A stretch of 64,000 nt of DNA, from NCBI RefSeq assembly GCF_001643305.1, contig NZ_LSGW01000115.1:16497-80496 (forward strand), in the 5' to 3' direction. Made by a program: the position numbers and the translations under genes. The stretch's first letter is position 1; each line of letters begins with the position of its first letter. The notes beneath the pieces were generated by a model that worked only from the letters and a program-made list of their open reading frames with translations, searched no databases and was not told the origin of the DNA. Positions 53,922 to 62,317 of the stretch are shown here, piece after piece. The stretch is from Aeromonas salmonicida subsp. salmonicida (lineage in GTDB: Bacteria; Pseudomonadota; Gammaproteobacteria; Enterobacterales; Aeromonadaceae).

Positions 53922-55178
53922 TCAGGCTCCTATGCCAAGTTGCCAGCCTTGCGGCGCCGGCTGCCAGGGGGCAGGGGGCGCTATCTTGGGTGGCTCGGCA
54001 AGATAGAGGGGAAATTGGGAGAAAATTGTTTGCAAGCGATGTGCCAGCTCTTGCCATTGCTGTGGCGTGAGTGACGGATGGGCCTGCCATACCAGCTGCG
54101 GGCCGCACAGGGTCAGGGTAAGCAGAAGTCTGTCATCCTGCTGGAACCGCCACTGCTGGCCGTCAGGTATCAGTTGATAATCAGGTTGGGGCAGCAGCCA
54201 GGCGGTGAGGCGATCCAGCCCCAGCCCATCCACCTGTTGCTGGCCGCGCTGGCGATAGTCATCAGCCTGTCGCGCCAGTTGCTGCAAGGCCTGCATGAGC
54301 CGCGCCGGCTCGGCCAGCTCGTCCAGCGTCAGCCGCTCGGCCAGCTGGAAGCGGGCTATCACTTCGTCGTTGAACTGCTGGTTGTCGACTATGGGCACTG
54401 CCAGGGTCGGCAGACCGAGACAGGCCCGCTCCCAGGTCATGCCGCCGGCGGCGCCGATGGTGAAGTCGTGCTGATTCATCAACTGCGCCATCTGATCGCT
54501 CTGGCGCAGCAGCGTGATCTTGAGTTCGGGCAACTCGGCCACCCTCTGCTCCAGCTCGGGCCAGAAGGGGTTGGCGCCGCCTGCCACCAGGGTCCACTGG
54601 ATGGTTCGCGCCCACGGCAAGCGGGCCAGACTGTTGAGGGTGGTGAGGCAGGCGCCGGCCGGGTCGGCGCCGCCGAAGCAGATGAGCCCTCGCTGCCACT
54701 GGCTGGTTTGTTGACGTGCCAGTTGGCGACAGGCAGGCCGCAGCAGGGCATAGTCGGTGCCAAGCAATAGTCGGCAATCGGCCGGGATCAGCGGTTGGTA
54801 ATCGGCGGCTGTGCGCAGTGGTCCCTGATCCAGCAGCAACTGGCAGTGATGCGGACGGTCGGCCAGATCGTCGATCACCAGCAAGCGGTCACAGTGGACC
54901 GCCAGTTCTTGTTCGACCACGTGGTCAATTTGGTAGTGATCGAACACCAGCCAATCGGGCTGTAGTTGGGGCAGGGGGCCGGCGTCGTCCTGCGTGGTCA
55001 GAGGGTGGTGGTGATGGGCATGCAACAGCGGCAGCAGATGCGCGGGCAAGTCGTGGCAGAGGAAGTGGCACTCGGCCCCCGCCGCCCGTAGCCGATCGGC
55101 GATAGCCAGGCAGCGCATCAGGTGGCCCAGCCCGATTTCGGCTCCGGCATCGAGCCGGAAGGCGACGTTAAACGCCAT
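53922..55178 (-). CDS. pseG: UDP-2,4-diacetamido-2,4,6-trideoxy-beta-L-altropyranose hydrolase, extended
   Basis: 418 residues, GT-B fold. It removes UDP before PseI acts. Landmarks are AFRLDAGAEIGLGHLMRCLA (catalytic His region GLGHLMRC), LVFDHYQIDH, LLLDQG, ICFGGADPAG and GAAGGMTWERACLGLP. Typical PseG has about 275-340 residues; here an extra ~80 residues follow the hydrolase fold (from about residue 335), Gln/Pro-rich and not GNAT-like. It overlaps pseF by 11 bases. The meaning of the C-terminal addition is unknown. Confidence 0.9.
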   Translation of the reverse strand: MAFNVAFRLDAGAEIGLGHLMRCLAIADRLRAAGAECHFLCHDLPAHLLPLLHAHHHHPLTTQDDAGPLPQLQPDWLVFDHYQIDHVVEQELAVHCDRLLVIDDLADRPHHCQLLLDQGPLRTAADYQPLIPADCRLLLGTDYALLRPACRQLARQQTSQWQRGLICFGGADPAGACLTTLNSLARLPWARTIQWTLVAGGANPFWPELEQRVAELPELKITLLRQSDQMAQLMNQHDFTIGAAGGMTWERACLGLPTLAVPIVDNQQFNDEVIARFQLAERLTLDELAEPARLMQALQQLARQADDYRQRGQQQVDGLGLDRLTAWLLPQPDYQLIPDGQQWRFQQDDRLLLTLTLCGPQLVWQAHPSLTPQQWQELAHRLQTIFSQFPLYLAEPPKIAPPAPWQPAPQGWQLGIGA

Positions 55179-55863
55179 CCTGGCTCAGCACCCGATAGAG
55201 CAGTTCGGCCAGGTGCCAGTCTTCCGGCGTATCTATGTCGACCACCCTGTGCCTTGGCAGAATATGGCCGATCCCTTCCCCGCCCACCGGGCTGATACCC
55301 CCCAGCCAGGCTGCGCGGCTCCCCCAGTAGAACTGGCCGGCATCCTGGTAGGCGGGTTCCAGATCCTGAGAGCGTTGCGCCATCTGCTCCGGCCAGAAGG
55401 GGCTGACTCTGCCCTGTGCATCCATGCGCACCGCCCGCTGGATGGGGAAGCCGAATTCGGCCACCGTGTAGACGAAGGGGGCCCGGCTGGCGAGCAGGCG
55501 GTCGTGGGCGGCGCTCAGATCGCCGGCCTGAATGAGAGGCACTGTGGCATAGATGCAGCAGTAGTATTCCGCTTGAATGCCGAGACCGTCGAGTTGCCGG
55601 ATGGCATCGATCACCACTGGGGTGGTGCCGGTATGATCGTCGGCCAGGCTGGCGGGGCGCAGGAAGGGCACCTCGGCACCGAGTTGGCGGGCCAGGTCGG
55701 CGATCTCCTCATCATCGGTGGAGACCACAATTCGGCTGAAGCAGCCTGCTGCCCTGGCCGCCTGAATGGCGTAGGCGAGCATGGGCTGGCCGCAGAAGGG
55801 GCGGATATTCTTGCGGGGAATGCGCTTGCTGCCGCCCCGGGCCGGAATGATGGCGATGGCCAT
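55168..55863 (-). CDS. pseF: Pseudaminic acid cytidylyltransferase
   Basis: 231 residues from ATG 55863. It activates Pse as CMP-Pse. The N-terminal nucleotide motif is AIIPARGGSKRIPRKNIRPF, with FCGQPMLAYAIQAARA and VVSTDDEEIADLA following, which is the CMP-NeuAc synthetase family pattern. EFGFPIQRAVRMDAQGRVSP is PseF-type. An upstream 19-codon extension is rejected because the family starts at MAIAIIPARGG. First gene of the minus-strand pse operon. Confidence 0.92.
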   Translation of the reverse strand: MAIAIIPARGGSKRIPRKNIRPFCGQPMLAYAIQAARAAGCFSRIVVSTDDEEIADLARQLGAEVPFLRPASLADDHTGTTPVVIDAIRQLDGLGIQAEYYCCIYATVPLIQAGDLSAAHDRLLASRAPFVYTVAEFGFPIQRAVRMDAQGRVSPFWPEQMAQRSQDLEPAYQDAGQFYWGSRAAWLGGISPVGGEGIGHILPRHRVVDIDTPEDWHLAELLYRVLSQDGV

Positions 55864-55939
55864 GGTGCTCTCTCCCTGAGGGACGGGGTCTGGCATCCCC
55901 GCCCGGATAATTGCTGACAACTCTTTGATTATTTTTGAG

Positions 55940-55965
55940 ATTATACCGAGTTTTCATCTTATATT
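55940..55965. promoter_or_regulatory. AT-rich divergent promoter region between pseF and the PseH-like gene
   Basis: The 177-base divergent gap contains a perfect minus-strand TATAAT (55940-55945) for pseF. On the plus strand, TTGAGA (55935-55940) and TATATT (55960-55965) have an over-long 19-base spacer. The region is strikingly AT-rich compared with its flanks. No sigma-28 or sigma-54 flagellar promoter is seen. Confidence 0.4.
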
Positions 55966-56040
55966 ATTGAGCTTTGCTACGGAATCGCCCTGCTATGGTC
56001 GATAACATGGGCAAGTGATGGGAAGTGGGTGGTATTGAGC

Positions 56041-56565
56041 ATGAGTTATGGTGTCGAGCTGCGCCCGGTTCAGCCGTGGGACTTGCCCACACTGAGGCGC
56101 TGGCGCAATCAGGATGAGGTACGGCTGCAGATGGTCGAACAGGCGCTCATCTCTCCCCGCCAGCAACGGCAGTGGTTTGCCAGCAGCCGTGAGCGGCCGG
56201 ATCAGCAGCACTGGGTGCTCTGGTGCCGGGGTCAGCGGGCAGGCTACGTCAATCTGAAGGGGGAAGCGCGCCACCTGTTGCAGGGGCAGCCGGTGGCAGA
56301 TGCGGGTCTCTATCTGGGCACCTCCACTGTGCGCCATCCCATGCTGGCCGTTGCCGCCGCCCTGTCCCAGCTCGATCAGGGTTTCGATACCTTCGAGCTC
56401 GGCTGCATCCGCACCCTGGTGCGCGCGTGCAACGGTGCCGCCCTGCGCCTGAACGAGCAGCTGGGTTATCGCCAACATGGGCAGGAGGGCGACTTTCTCG
56501 CCCTTGAACTGCAACCCGCTGATTATTATGCCGCCCGTGAACGGCTACGGAGATTTTTCAGATGA
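56041..56565 (+). CDS. pseH: GNAT acetyltransferase, PseH-like
   Basis: 174 residues from ATG 56041. The GNAT pattern starts ELRPVQPWDLPTLRRWRNQDEVRLQM; the WRN-x-x-x-VR-x-x-M segment is characteristic of PseH and related nucleotide-sugar N-acetyltransferases. ADAGLYLGTSTVRHPMLAVA and NGAALRLNEQLGYRQHG form the acetyl-CoA site and end. PseH acetylates N-4 of UDP-4-amino-AltNAc in the Pse pathway. Its place beside pseF supports this. However, it heads the right-hand ACP module, so an altered acyl donor is possible. Confidence 0.72.
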   Translation: MSYGVELRPVQPWDLPTLRRWRNQDEVRLQMVEQALISPRQQRQWFASSRERPDQQHWVLWCRGQRAGYVNLKGEARHLLQGQPVADAGLYLGTSTVRHPMLAVAAALSQLDQGFDTFELGCIRTLVRACNGAALRLNEQLGYRQHGQEGDFLALELQPADYYAARERLRRFFR

Positions 56566-56795
56566 CTACAGCGTTGGAACAGGTTTTTGCCGATGCCCTC
56601 GGCATAGACGTCGGCACCGTCAGCGACGGGCTGGCCTACAACAGCATTCCCCAGTGGGACTCCGTCGCCCACATGGGCCTGATCGCCCAGCTGGAGGATT
56701 GCTACGGCGTCCTGCTCGATACCGATGACATCATCGACATGAGCTCGGTCGCCAAGGCGCGGGAGATCCTGGCCAAATACGGGGTCGCCCTCTGA
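56562..56795 (+). CDS. Acyl carrier protein (LuxC/LuxE module)
   Basis: 77 residues. The phosphopantetheine site is IPQWDSVAHMGLIAQLE (Ser about residue 34). It differs from the FkbH-linked ACP at 46345 (DSLG there, DSVA here), so the island carries two distinct carriers. It overlaps the GNAT gene by four bases and the SDR gene by one. Confidence 0.87.
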   Translation: MTTALEQVFADALGIDVGTVSDGLAYNSIPQWDSVAHMGLIAQLEDCYGVLLDTDDIIDMSSVAKAREILAKYGVAL

Positions 56796-57544
56796 TGCAG
56801 GGGCTGCTGCAGGGCAAGCGGGTACTGATCACGGGCGCCGGGCGCGGCATTGGCCTCGCCATCGCCCGCCAGTTCGCCGCGCAAGGAGCCGAGCTCTGGC
56901 TGGGGGGCCGCGATGAAGCGGCCATGAGTCAGCTGGCGGCCGCCCTCGGCGCCGAGTTTGGTGTCACCTGCCAGCCGCTCTGTTTCGATGTGGCCGAGCC
57001 GCAGGCGGTCAAGCAGGCCTTTCAGCAGTTGTTTGCCCAGACCCGTCAGCTGGATGTACTGGTCAACAATGCCGGGATACTGGAAGAGGGGCTGCTCGGC
57101 ATGGTCAATCAGGCGCAGCTGGAGCAGACCTTCAGCCACAATGCTTTCAGCGTTGTCTATTGCAGCCAGTACGCCGCCCGCCTGATGCAGCGCAGCGGTG
57201 GCGGCAGCATCATCAATCTCGCTTCCCTGATGGGACGGGTGGGCGCCGCCGGGCTGAGCAGCTATGCCGGCAGCAAGGCGGCGGTGATCGGCATCACCCA
57301 GTCGCTGGCCAAGGAGCTGGCCACCAGCCAGATCCGGGTCAACGCCATAGCCCCCGGCTTCATCGATACCGAGATGGCGCGTGCCATCCCTGACCAGAAG
57401 TTCGCCGAGCGTCTCGCCAGCATCGCCATGGGGCGGATCGGCACGCCGGACGAGGTGGCCAAGGTAGCGCTGTTCCTCGCCTCCGACCTGTCGAGTTACG
57501 TGACCGGTCAGGTCATAGGCGTGGATGGAGGCATGTTGGTCTGA
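56795..57544 (+). CDS. SDR family reductase (FabG-like 3-oxoacyl-ACP reductase)
   Basis: 249 residues, classical SDR. The cofactor motif is GKRVLITGAGRGIGLAIARQ, then LVNNAGILEEG; catalytic Ser lies in IINLASLMGRVG and the Tyr-x-x-x-Lys pair in YAGSKAAVIGI. The end ASYVTGQ-type segment LSSYVTGQVIGVDGGM is FabG-like. Its gene sits between an ACP and an acyl ligase, so it probably reduces an ACP-bound 3-keto acid to a 3-hydroxyacyl group. Confidence 0.88.
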   Translation: MQGLLQGKRVLITGAGRGIGLAIARQFAAQGAELWLGGRDEAAMSQLAAALGAEFGVTCQPLCFDVAEPQAVKQAFQQLFAQTRQLDVLVNNAGILEEGLLGMVNQAQLEQTFSHNAFSVVYCSQYAARLMQRSGGGSIINLASLMGRVGAAGLSSYAGSKAAVIGITQSLAKELATSQIRVNAIAPGFIDTEMARAIPDQKFAERLASIAMGRIGTPDEVAKVALFLASDLSSYVTGQVIGVDGGMLV

Positions 57545-58914
57545 TGAAGCAACTCCATCCTCTACTCGCTCATCTGCATGAGGATAACCCGGCGCCGGCC
57601 TGGCTGGATCCGCTGGATGGCTGGCTCTCCTACGGCGAGCTGGCACAGCGGGTGACACAAGTGGCGGCGACTTACCCGAGTGAGCGCAGCCTTGTCTATC
57701 TGCCCTTCTTCACCCGCACTTCCCATCTGCTGCATTATCTGGCCGCGCTCAGGCTGGGACATGCGGTGATGCTGGCGGATCCCGTTCTCCCTTCGAGCCA
57801 GCACGATGCCAGCTGCCAGCAGTTCGCAGTGACCTGCCGGGTAAATGAAGAAGGGAAGTTGATCCGTCTCAGGGATACCAGCCCACTGCTGCACCCCGAG
57901 CTGGCGGTGCTGTTGCCGACCTCGGGCAGCACGGGCAGTGCCAAGTGGGTGCGCCTCTCGGGCCGCAATCTGGCGGCCAACGCCGCCTCCATCGCCGACT
58001 ATCTGGCGCTGACGGCGGCCGAGCGTGCCATCACCAGCCTGCCGCTGTTCTACTCCTATGGCCTCTCGGTGCTCAACAGCCATCTGCTGGTGGGTGCCTC
58101 CCTGGTGCAAAGCGAGGGGAGCGTGCTGGATCGCGGCTTCTGGCAGCAGGTCGAGCAGCACGGCGTGAGCAGTTTTGCCGGGGTGCCCTTTACCTACCAG
58201 ATGCTGGCCCGGCTGCGCTTTGACTGGGCCCGTTATCCTTCCCTGCAGACCCTGACCCAGGCTGGTGGACGACTCGAACCCGCGCTGGCGCAGCAGTTTG
58301 CCGAGCAGGCCCTGCTGCTGGGGCGCCGTTTCTTCGTCATGTATGGCCAGACAGAGGCGACGGCGCGCATGGCCTGGCTGGCGGCGCACGAGGTGGTCAC
58401 CCATCCGGATGCCATTGGTCGCGCCATTCCCGGCGGCCACTTCTCCCTGCGCGAGCTGGAGGGTGGCAAACCCGGGGAGGGGGAGCTGGTCTATCGCGGT
58501 GACAATGTCATGCTGGGCTACGCCAGCACGATCTCGGATCTGGCGCAGGGCGCTCAGCTGCAGGAGCTGGCCACCGGCGATCTGGCTCGCAGTGACGAGG
58601 CGGGCCGTTACTACATCTGCGGTCGTCTCAGCCGTTTTCTCAAGCTGTTCGGCAAGCGTATCAGTCTGGCGGAGGTCGAGAGCCAGCTTCATCGCTGGGG
58701 CTGGTCGGGTGCCTGCGGTGGGCGTGATGACTGCCTGCTGGTGGTCGTCGAACCCCGTGGCGAACTGACGGCTGACGGCTTGCAGCGCGAGCTGGCACAG
58801 TGGCTGCAGGCGCCGCCACGGGCGGTGCGGGTGATACAGGTGGCACAGCTGCCGCGCACCGCCAACCACAAGATTGACTATGCCGCCCTGACCAGACTGG
58901 CGGAGGAGGCGTGA
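57544..58914 (+). CDS. AMP-binding acyl-CoA/acyl-ACP ligase
   Basis: 456 residues, ANL superfamily. The P-loop is VLLPTSGSTGSAKWVRLSGR, the A5-type motif VMYGQTEATARM and the A7/A8 region ATGDLARSDEAGRYY and SRFLKLFGKRISLAEVE. The C-terminal Lys lies in PRTANHKIDYAAL. It activates a carboxylic acid as the adenylate and loads it on CoA or on the neighbouring ACP. Start and stop overlap the neighbours, as throughout this module. Confidence 0.87.
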   Translation: MKQLHPLLAHLHEDNPAPAWLDPLDGWLSYGELAQRVTQVAATYPSERSLVYLPFFTRTSHLLHYLAALRLGHAVMLADPVLPSSQHDASCQQFAVTCRVNEEGKLIRLRDTSPLLHPELAVLLPTSGSTGSAKWVRLSGRNLAANAASIADYLALTAAERAITSLPLFYSYGLSVLNSHLLVGASLVQSEGSVLDRGFWQQVEQHGVSSFAGVPFTYQMLARLRFDWARYPSLQTLTQAGGRLEPALAQQFAEQALLLGRRFFVMYGQTEATARMAWLAAHEVVTHPDAIGRAIPGGHFSLRELEGGKPGEGELVYRGDNVMLGYASTISDLAQGAQLQELATGDLARSDEAGRYYICGRLSRFLKLFGKRISLAEVESQLHRWGWSGACGGRDDCLLVVVEPRGELTADGLQRELAQWLQAPPRAVRVIQVAQLPRTANHKIDYAALTRLAEEA

Positions 58915-59972
58915 TGGAAAGCTTGCTCGCCGCCCCCATCTTCGACCTGCCCCAGGCCGCCAAACAGGCGCTGTTGCTGGCGCGGCTCAATGCCCTGACC
59001 CGTCACCATGTCGAACACTGCCCCCCTTATGCCAATGTGCTGCATGCCTTCGGCTGGACGGCAGAGGCTGCCGATTATGGCGCTCTGCCCTATCTGGCGG
59101 CCCGGCTGTTCAAGCTGGCCCAGTGGCAGAGCGTGCCCGAGGCCGAGGTGTTCAAGGTGCTCACCTCGTCGGGCACCACGGGGGCGCCATCACGGATAGT
59201 GCTGGATCGGGAGACCGCAGCGTTGCAGAGCAAGGTGCTGGTGAAGATACTGCAGGAGTTTGTCGGCAAGCAGCGTCTGCCCATGTTGCTGGTGGAGCAG
59301 CCCGCCCTCATCCAGAACCGCAACGGCTTTTCGGCGCGCGGGGCCGGTGCCCTGGGGCTCTCCTTCCTCGGCCGGGACCACACCTATGCCCTCGACGAGC
59401 AGATGCGGCCCAACTGGCCGGTGATAGAGGCGTTTTGCGACAAATACGCCGGTCAGCCTGTGTTGCTGTTCGGCTTTACCTTCATGGTCTGGCAATGCCT
59501 GCTGGAGCCCCTGCGCGAGCGCGGACTGCACATGCCCTTTGAGCAGGGCATTTTGTTTCACAGCGGCGGCTGGAAGAAGCTGCAGCATCTGGCGGTGGAC
59601 AATCCCGCCTTCAAGGCGCGCTGCCGCGAGCAGTTGGGGCTGGGTCGGGTACACAACTTCTATGGCATGGTGGAGCAGGTGGGATCCATCTTCGTCGAGT
59701 GCGAGCAGGGGCATCTGCATGCCCCCGTGTTTGCCGATCTGCAGGTGCGCGATCCGCTCACCCATCAGCCACTCGGGGTCGGTCAGCCCGGTTTGTTGCA
59801 GGTGCTCTCCGCCATTCCCGGCAGTTATCCCGGCCACAGCCTGCTGACCGAGGATCTTGGCGTGCTGCTGGGGGAGGATGACTGCCCCTGTGGCCGCCAT
59901 GGCCGTTATTTTCAGGTATCAGGGCGCCAGCAAGGCGCCGAGGTGAGGGGATGCAGCGACACCTTCCAGTGA
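58914..59972 (+). CDS. LuxE-like acyl-protein synthetase
   Basis: 352 residues from ATG 58914 (GTG one codon upstream also possible). It resembles LuxE: FKVLTSSGTTGAPSRIVLDR as the adenylate motif, LFGFTFMVWQCL, FHSGGWKKLQ and NFYGMVEQVGSIFVECEQGH. In bioluminescent bacteria LuxE activates a fatty acid and hands it, through a Cys, to LuxC. Here it is paired with a LuxC-like gene and has no luciferase genes nearby, so the product aldehyde or alcohol has another use, presumably glycan decoration. Confidence 0.86.
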   Translation: MESLLAAPIFDLPQAAKQALLLARLNALTRHHVEHCPPYANVLHAFGWTAEAADYGALPYLAARLFKLAQWQSVPEAEVFKVLTSSGTTGAPSRIVLDRETAALQSKVLVKILQEFVGKQRLPMLLVEQPALIQNRNGFSARGAGALGLSFLGRDHTYALDEQMRPNWPVIEAFCDKYAGQPVLLFGFTFMVWQCLLEPLRERGLHMPFEQGILFHSGGWKKLQHLAVDNPAFKARCREQLGLGRVHNFYGMVEQVGSIFVECEQGHLHAPVFADLQVRDPLTHQPLGVGQPGLLQVLSAIPGSYPGHSLLTEDLGVLLGEDDCPCGRHGRYFQVSGRQQGAEVRGCSDTFQ

Positions 59973-61156
59973 CGCCGCCGCAGGCGGTAGAGGGGCTTTG
60001 GTTGACGGGGCCCGACGTCAACTTCGTGGCACCGGCTGCCAGCTGGCAGACGTTCTGCCCGCAGCCGCTATCCTGTTTTGCTCCCGTCATCTGCGACTTC
60101 GTGGCGGCCCTGTCTGCACGCCTGCAACAGGAGGGACGGCGCCATCCCGATCTGGCTGCGTTCGGCTTCTGGCTGCGGCCGCGCCAGCTGGCCAGAGAGC
60201 GGCAGCGGCTGCAGGGGCGGGGGCCGATGGGGGTCACGTTTCACCTGGTGCCCTCCAACGTGCCAACTGTGGCCTTCTACTCCTGGTTGATGGCCCTGCT
60301 GATGGGCAATCCCTGCGTGGTGCGGCTGTCGTCACGCCGCGATCCGGTGCAGGAGGCCATGCTGGCCATACTGAACGACCTCTTCAGCCAGTTCGAGTGG
60401 CAGGGGATCGCCATGCGCACCCGCTTCATTCGTTATGGTTACGACGAAGGCACCACAGGCTGGCTGTCGGCCCGTTGCCGGTTGCGCATCATCTGGGGCG
60501 GCGACGAGACCATCCGCCAGGTGCGGGCCATTCCTCTCTCCCCAAGTGCACAGGAAGTGGTATTTCCGGATCGCCGCTCCATGGCGGTGCTCGACAGCCA
60601 CTGGCTGGCCGGGCTGGATGCTGTGGGCTGGCAACAAACCCTGGGGGCTCTGCAACAGGACTGTACCCGTTTCAATCAGCAGGCCTGCGCCTCCCCCACT
60701 ACCCTCTGCTGGCTGGGCGAGCCCGACGACGAGTTGCGCCGCCGACTGCTGGAGACCCTGTTTGCTCCCTTTGCCGACGATCCCGCTCTGGTGATGGAGC
60801 GGCTCATCCACAGTCAACAAAATGCCGCCCTGGACGGTGAGATGCAGCTGAGCGCATTCCCGGGTGTCACCTTATTGACTCCTGCCTCCTCCCTGCGGCT
60901 CGCACACGTCGGAGGAGGTACAGTCGCCGAGTTTGTGGCCGATAGCCTGAATGAGCTGCTATTGCAGCCGTGGGATATGCAGACCTGTGTCTGGGTCGGT
61001 GCACACAAGGCGCAGCTTGAGGATGCCTTGCCGAATGCGCCCACCTGCCGCATAGACAGGGTGGTGGCGCCGGGACAGGCGCTGGCATTCGAGTGGCACT
61101 GGGATGGCATCGACATGCTGCAAGTTTGCAGCCGTGGCCTCGCCCAGCATGAATAA
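59951..61156 (+). CDS. LuxC-like acyl reductase
   Basis: 401 residues. The opening MQRHLPVTPPQAVEGLWL overlaps luxE by 22 bases. GVTFHLVPSNVPTVAFYSWL and the NADPH region IIWGGDETIRQVRAIPLSP resemble LuxC, and the nucleophilic Cys is probably in RFNQQACASPTTLCWLG (about residue 244). It should reduce an acyl thioester to an aldehyde with NADPH. Together with LuxE-like, ligase, SDR and ACP it completes an acyl activation-reduction line. Confidence 0.87.
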   Translation: MQRHLPVTPPQAVEGLWLTGPDVNFVAPAASWQTFCPQPLSCFAPVICDFVAALSARLQQEGRRHPDLAAFGFWLRPRQLARERQRLQGRGPMGVTFHLVPSNVPTVAFYSWLMALLMGNPCVVRLSSRRDPVQEAMLAILNDLFSQFEWQGIAMRTRFIRYGYDEGTTGWLSARCRLRIIWGGDETIRQVRAIPLSPSAQEVVFPDRRSMAVLDSHWLAGLDAVGWQQTLGALQQDCTRFNQQACASPTTLCWLGEPDDELRRRLLETLFAPFADDPALVMERLIHSQQNAALDGEMQLSAFPGVTLLTPASSLRLAHVGGGTVAEFVADSLNELLLQPWDMQTCVWVGAHKAQLEDALPNAPTCRIDRVVAPGQALAFEWHWDGIDMLQVCSRGLAQHE

Positions 61157-61327
61157 TCGGGTGTGGCTCACATAAATCCCGCAGCTTCAATGGATTAGCT
61201 TGGTCAGGCATATCTCTTGCAGTAAAACCTGACAGAGAGGGGGGAAGGGTTGACAGGGACCGTGCGGTAGCCTTGCCCATTTTCTCCTATCCGCTTTTTT
61301 TCTACTCATCTTCTCTTGGATTTCCCT

Positions 61328-62281
61328 ATGAAAGTCAGCGTATTGGTGCCTGTCTACAATCTGGCGCGCTTCATCGAACCCTGCCTGCTCAGCCTGCTCA
61401 GCCTGCTCGGGCAGCAAACGGATTTCGAGTTTGAGGTGATCGCCATCGATGACGGCTCTAGTGATGACTCCTGGTCCATCATGCAGCGGCTGGCACGGCA
61501 GTGGCCGGGATTGCGTGTCTTGCAAAACAAAAAAAACATAGGTGTGTGCCTGACCATACGTGCTTTGCTGGAACAAGCTCGGGGAACGTATATGGTTTAT
61601 GTCGATGGAGATGATTTGGCTCTACCCGGCAAGCTGCAGGCGCTGACCAATCATCTGGATAGGCATCCCGATTGTGGTTTCGTATATCACGAGGCTGAAG
61701 TATTTGATAGTGACTCAAATCGTACCACCTCGCTATTCAGCAGTGATTATTACAACGCCAAATATATCCCTGATCGAGCGGGTCCGGAACATCTGGTCCA
61801 GTATGGGCTCTTTTTCAATACCAGTTCCTGTGCTTTCCGCCGGCATGAAAGAATGTTGGATGCAGTGAATCTTGATTGCCATGTAGTGAACGACTATTCT
61901 TGGCATATTATCAATTCATCTTATCTGGGAGGAAATATAGACCGTATTTCACAGGTATATGGGCGTTATAGAGTCCATGGTGGCAGCATTTGTGGAACTA
62001 TTCGTGCTTCAGATGAATGTCGTAAGCTTGCCTTGCAAGATATGCTAGCCGCGTGTGACTTAGCGCTTGACGCAGGAATGGATGAGCTGTTGGTGAAAAG
62101 GGGGAAAAGCCATCTTTGGTTTTCCGCAGCTCTGTATTTTTTGCGTGCCAGAAACTGGGCGTTGTTTGATCATTTCATTACTGATTCCGTTCAGTATCAG
62201 TGGTTTTTTGATGATCGCCATGAGTTTGCATGGCAACATAAAAATGAGCCAGAGCGAGTACTTGAGAAAATTTTTGGCTGA
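61328..62281 (+). CDS. Glycosyltransferase family 2
   Basis: 317 residues from ATG 61328. GT-A fold: MKVSVLVPVYNLARFIEPCL, the nucleotide site EVIAIDDGSSDDSWSIM and the metal-binding MVYVDGDDLALPGK (DxD). A PDCGFVYHEAEVFD segment follows. The 5' third has normal GC; the rest becomes AT-rich. It is likely to add a sugar to the flagellin glycan or its lipid precursor. The 171 bases before it hold no gene and no terminator that I can see. Confidence 0.88.
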   Translation: MKVSVLVPVYNLARFIEPCLLSLLSLLGQQTDFEFEVIAIDDGSSDDSWSIMQRLARQWPGLRVLQNKKNIGVCLTIRALLEQARGTYMVYVDGDDLALPGKLQALTNHLDRHPDCGFVYHEAEVFDSDSNRTTSLFSSDYYNAKYIPDRAGPEHLVQYGLFFNTSSCAFRRHERMLDAVNLDCHVVNDYSWHIINSSYLGGNIDRISQVYGRYRVHGGSICGTIRASDECRKLALQDMLAACDLALDAGMDELLVKRGKSHLWFSAALYFLRARNWALFDHFITDSVQYQWFFDDRHEFAWQHKNEPERVLEKIFG

Positions 62282-62317
62282 TCGAATGCGTATTTTATTA
62301 ACTGAGTCAGTAACCAC

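Noticed and set aside
58914..61156. Bioluminescence operon
   Set aside because: luxC- and luxE-like genes are present but there is no luciferase (luxA/luxB), luxD or luxG; context is flagellin glycosylation.
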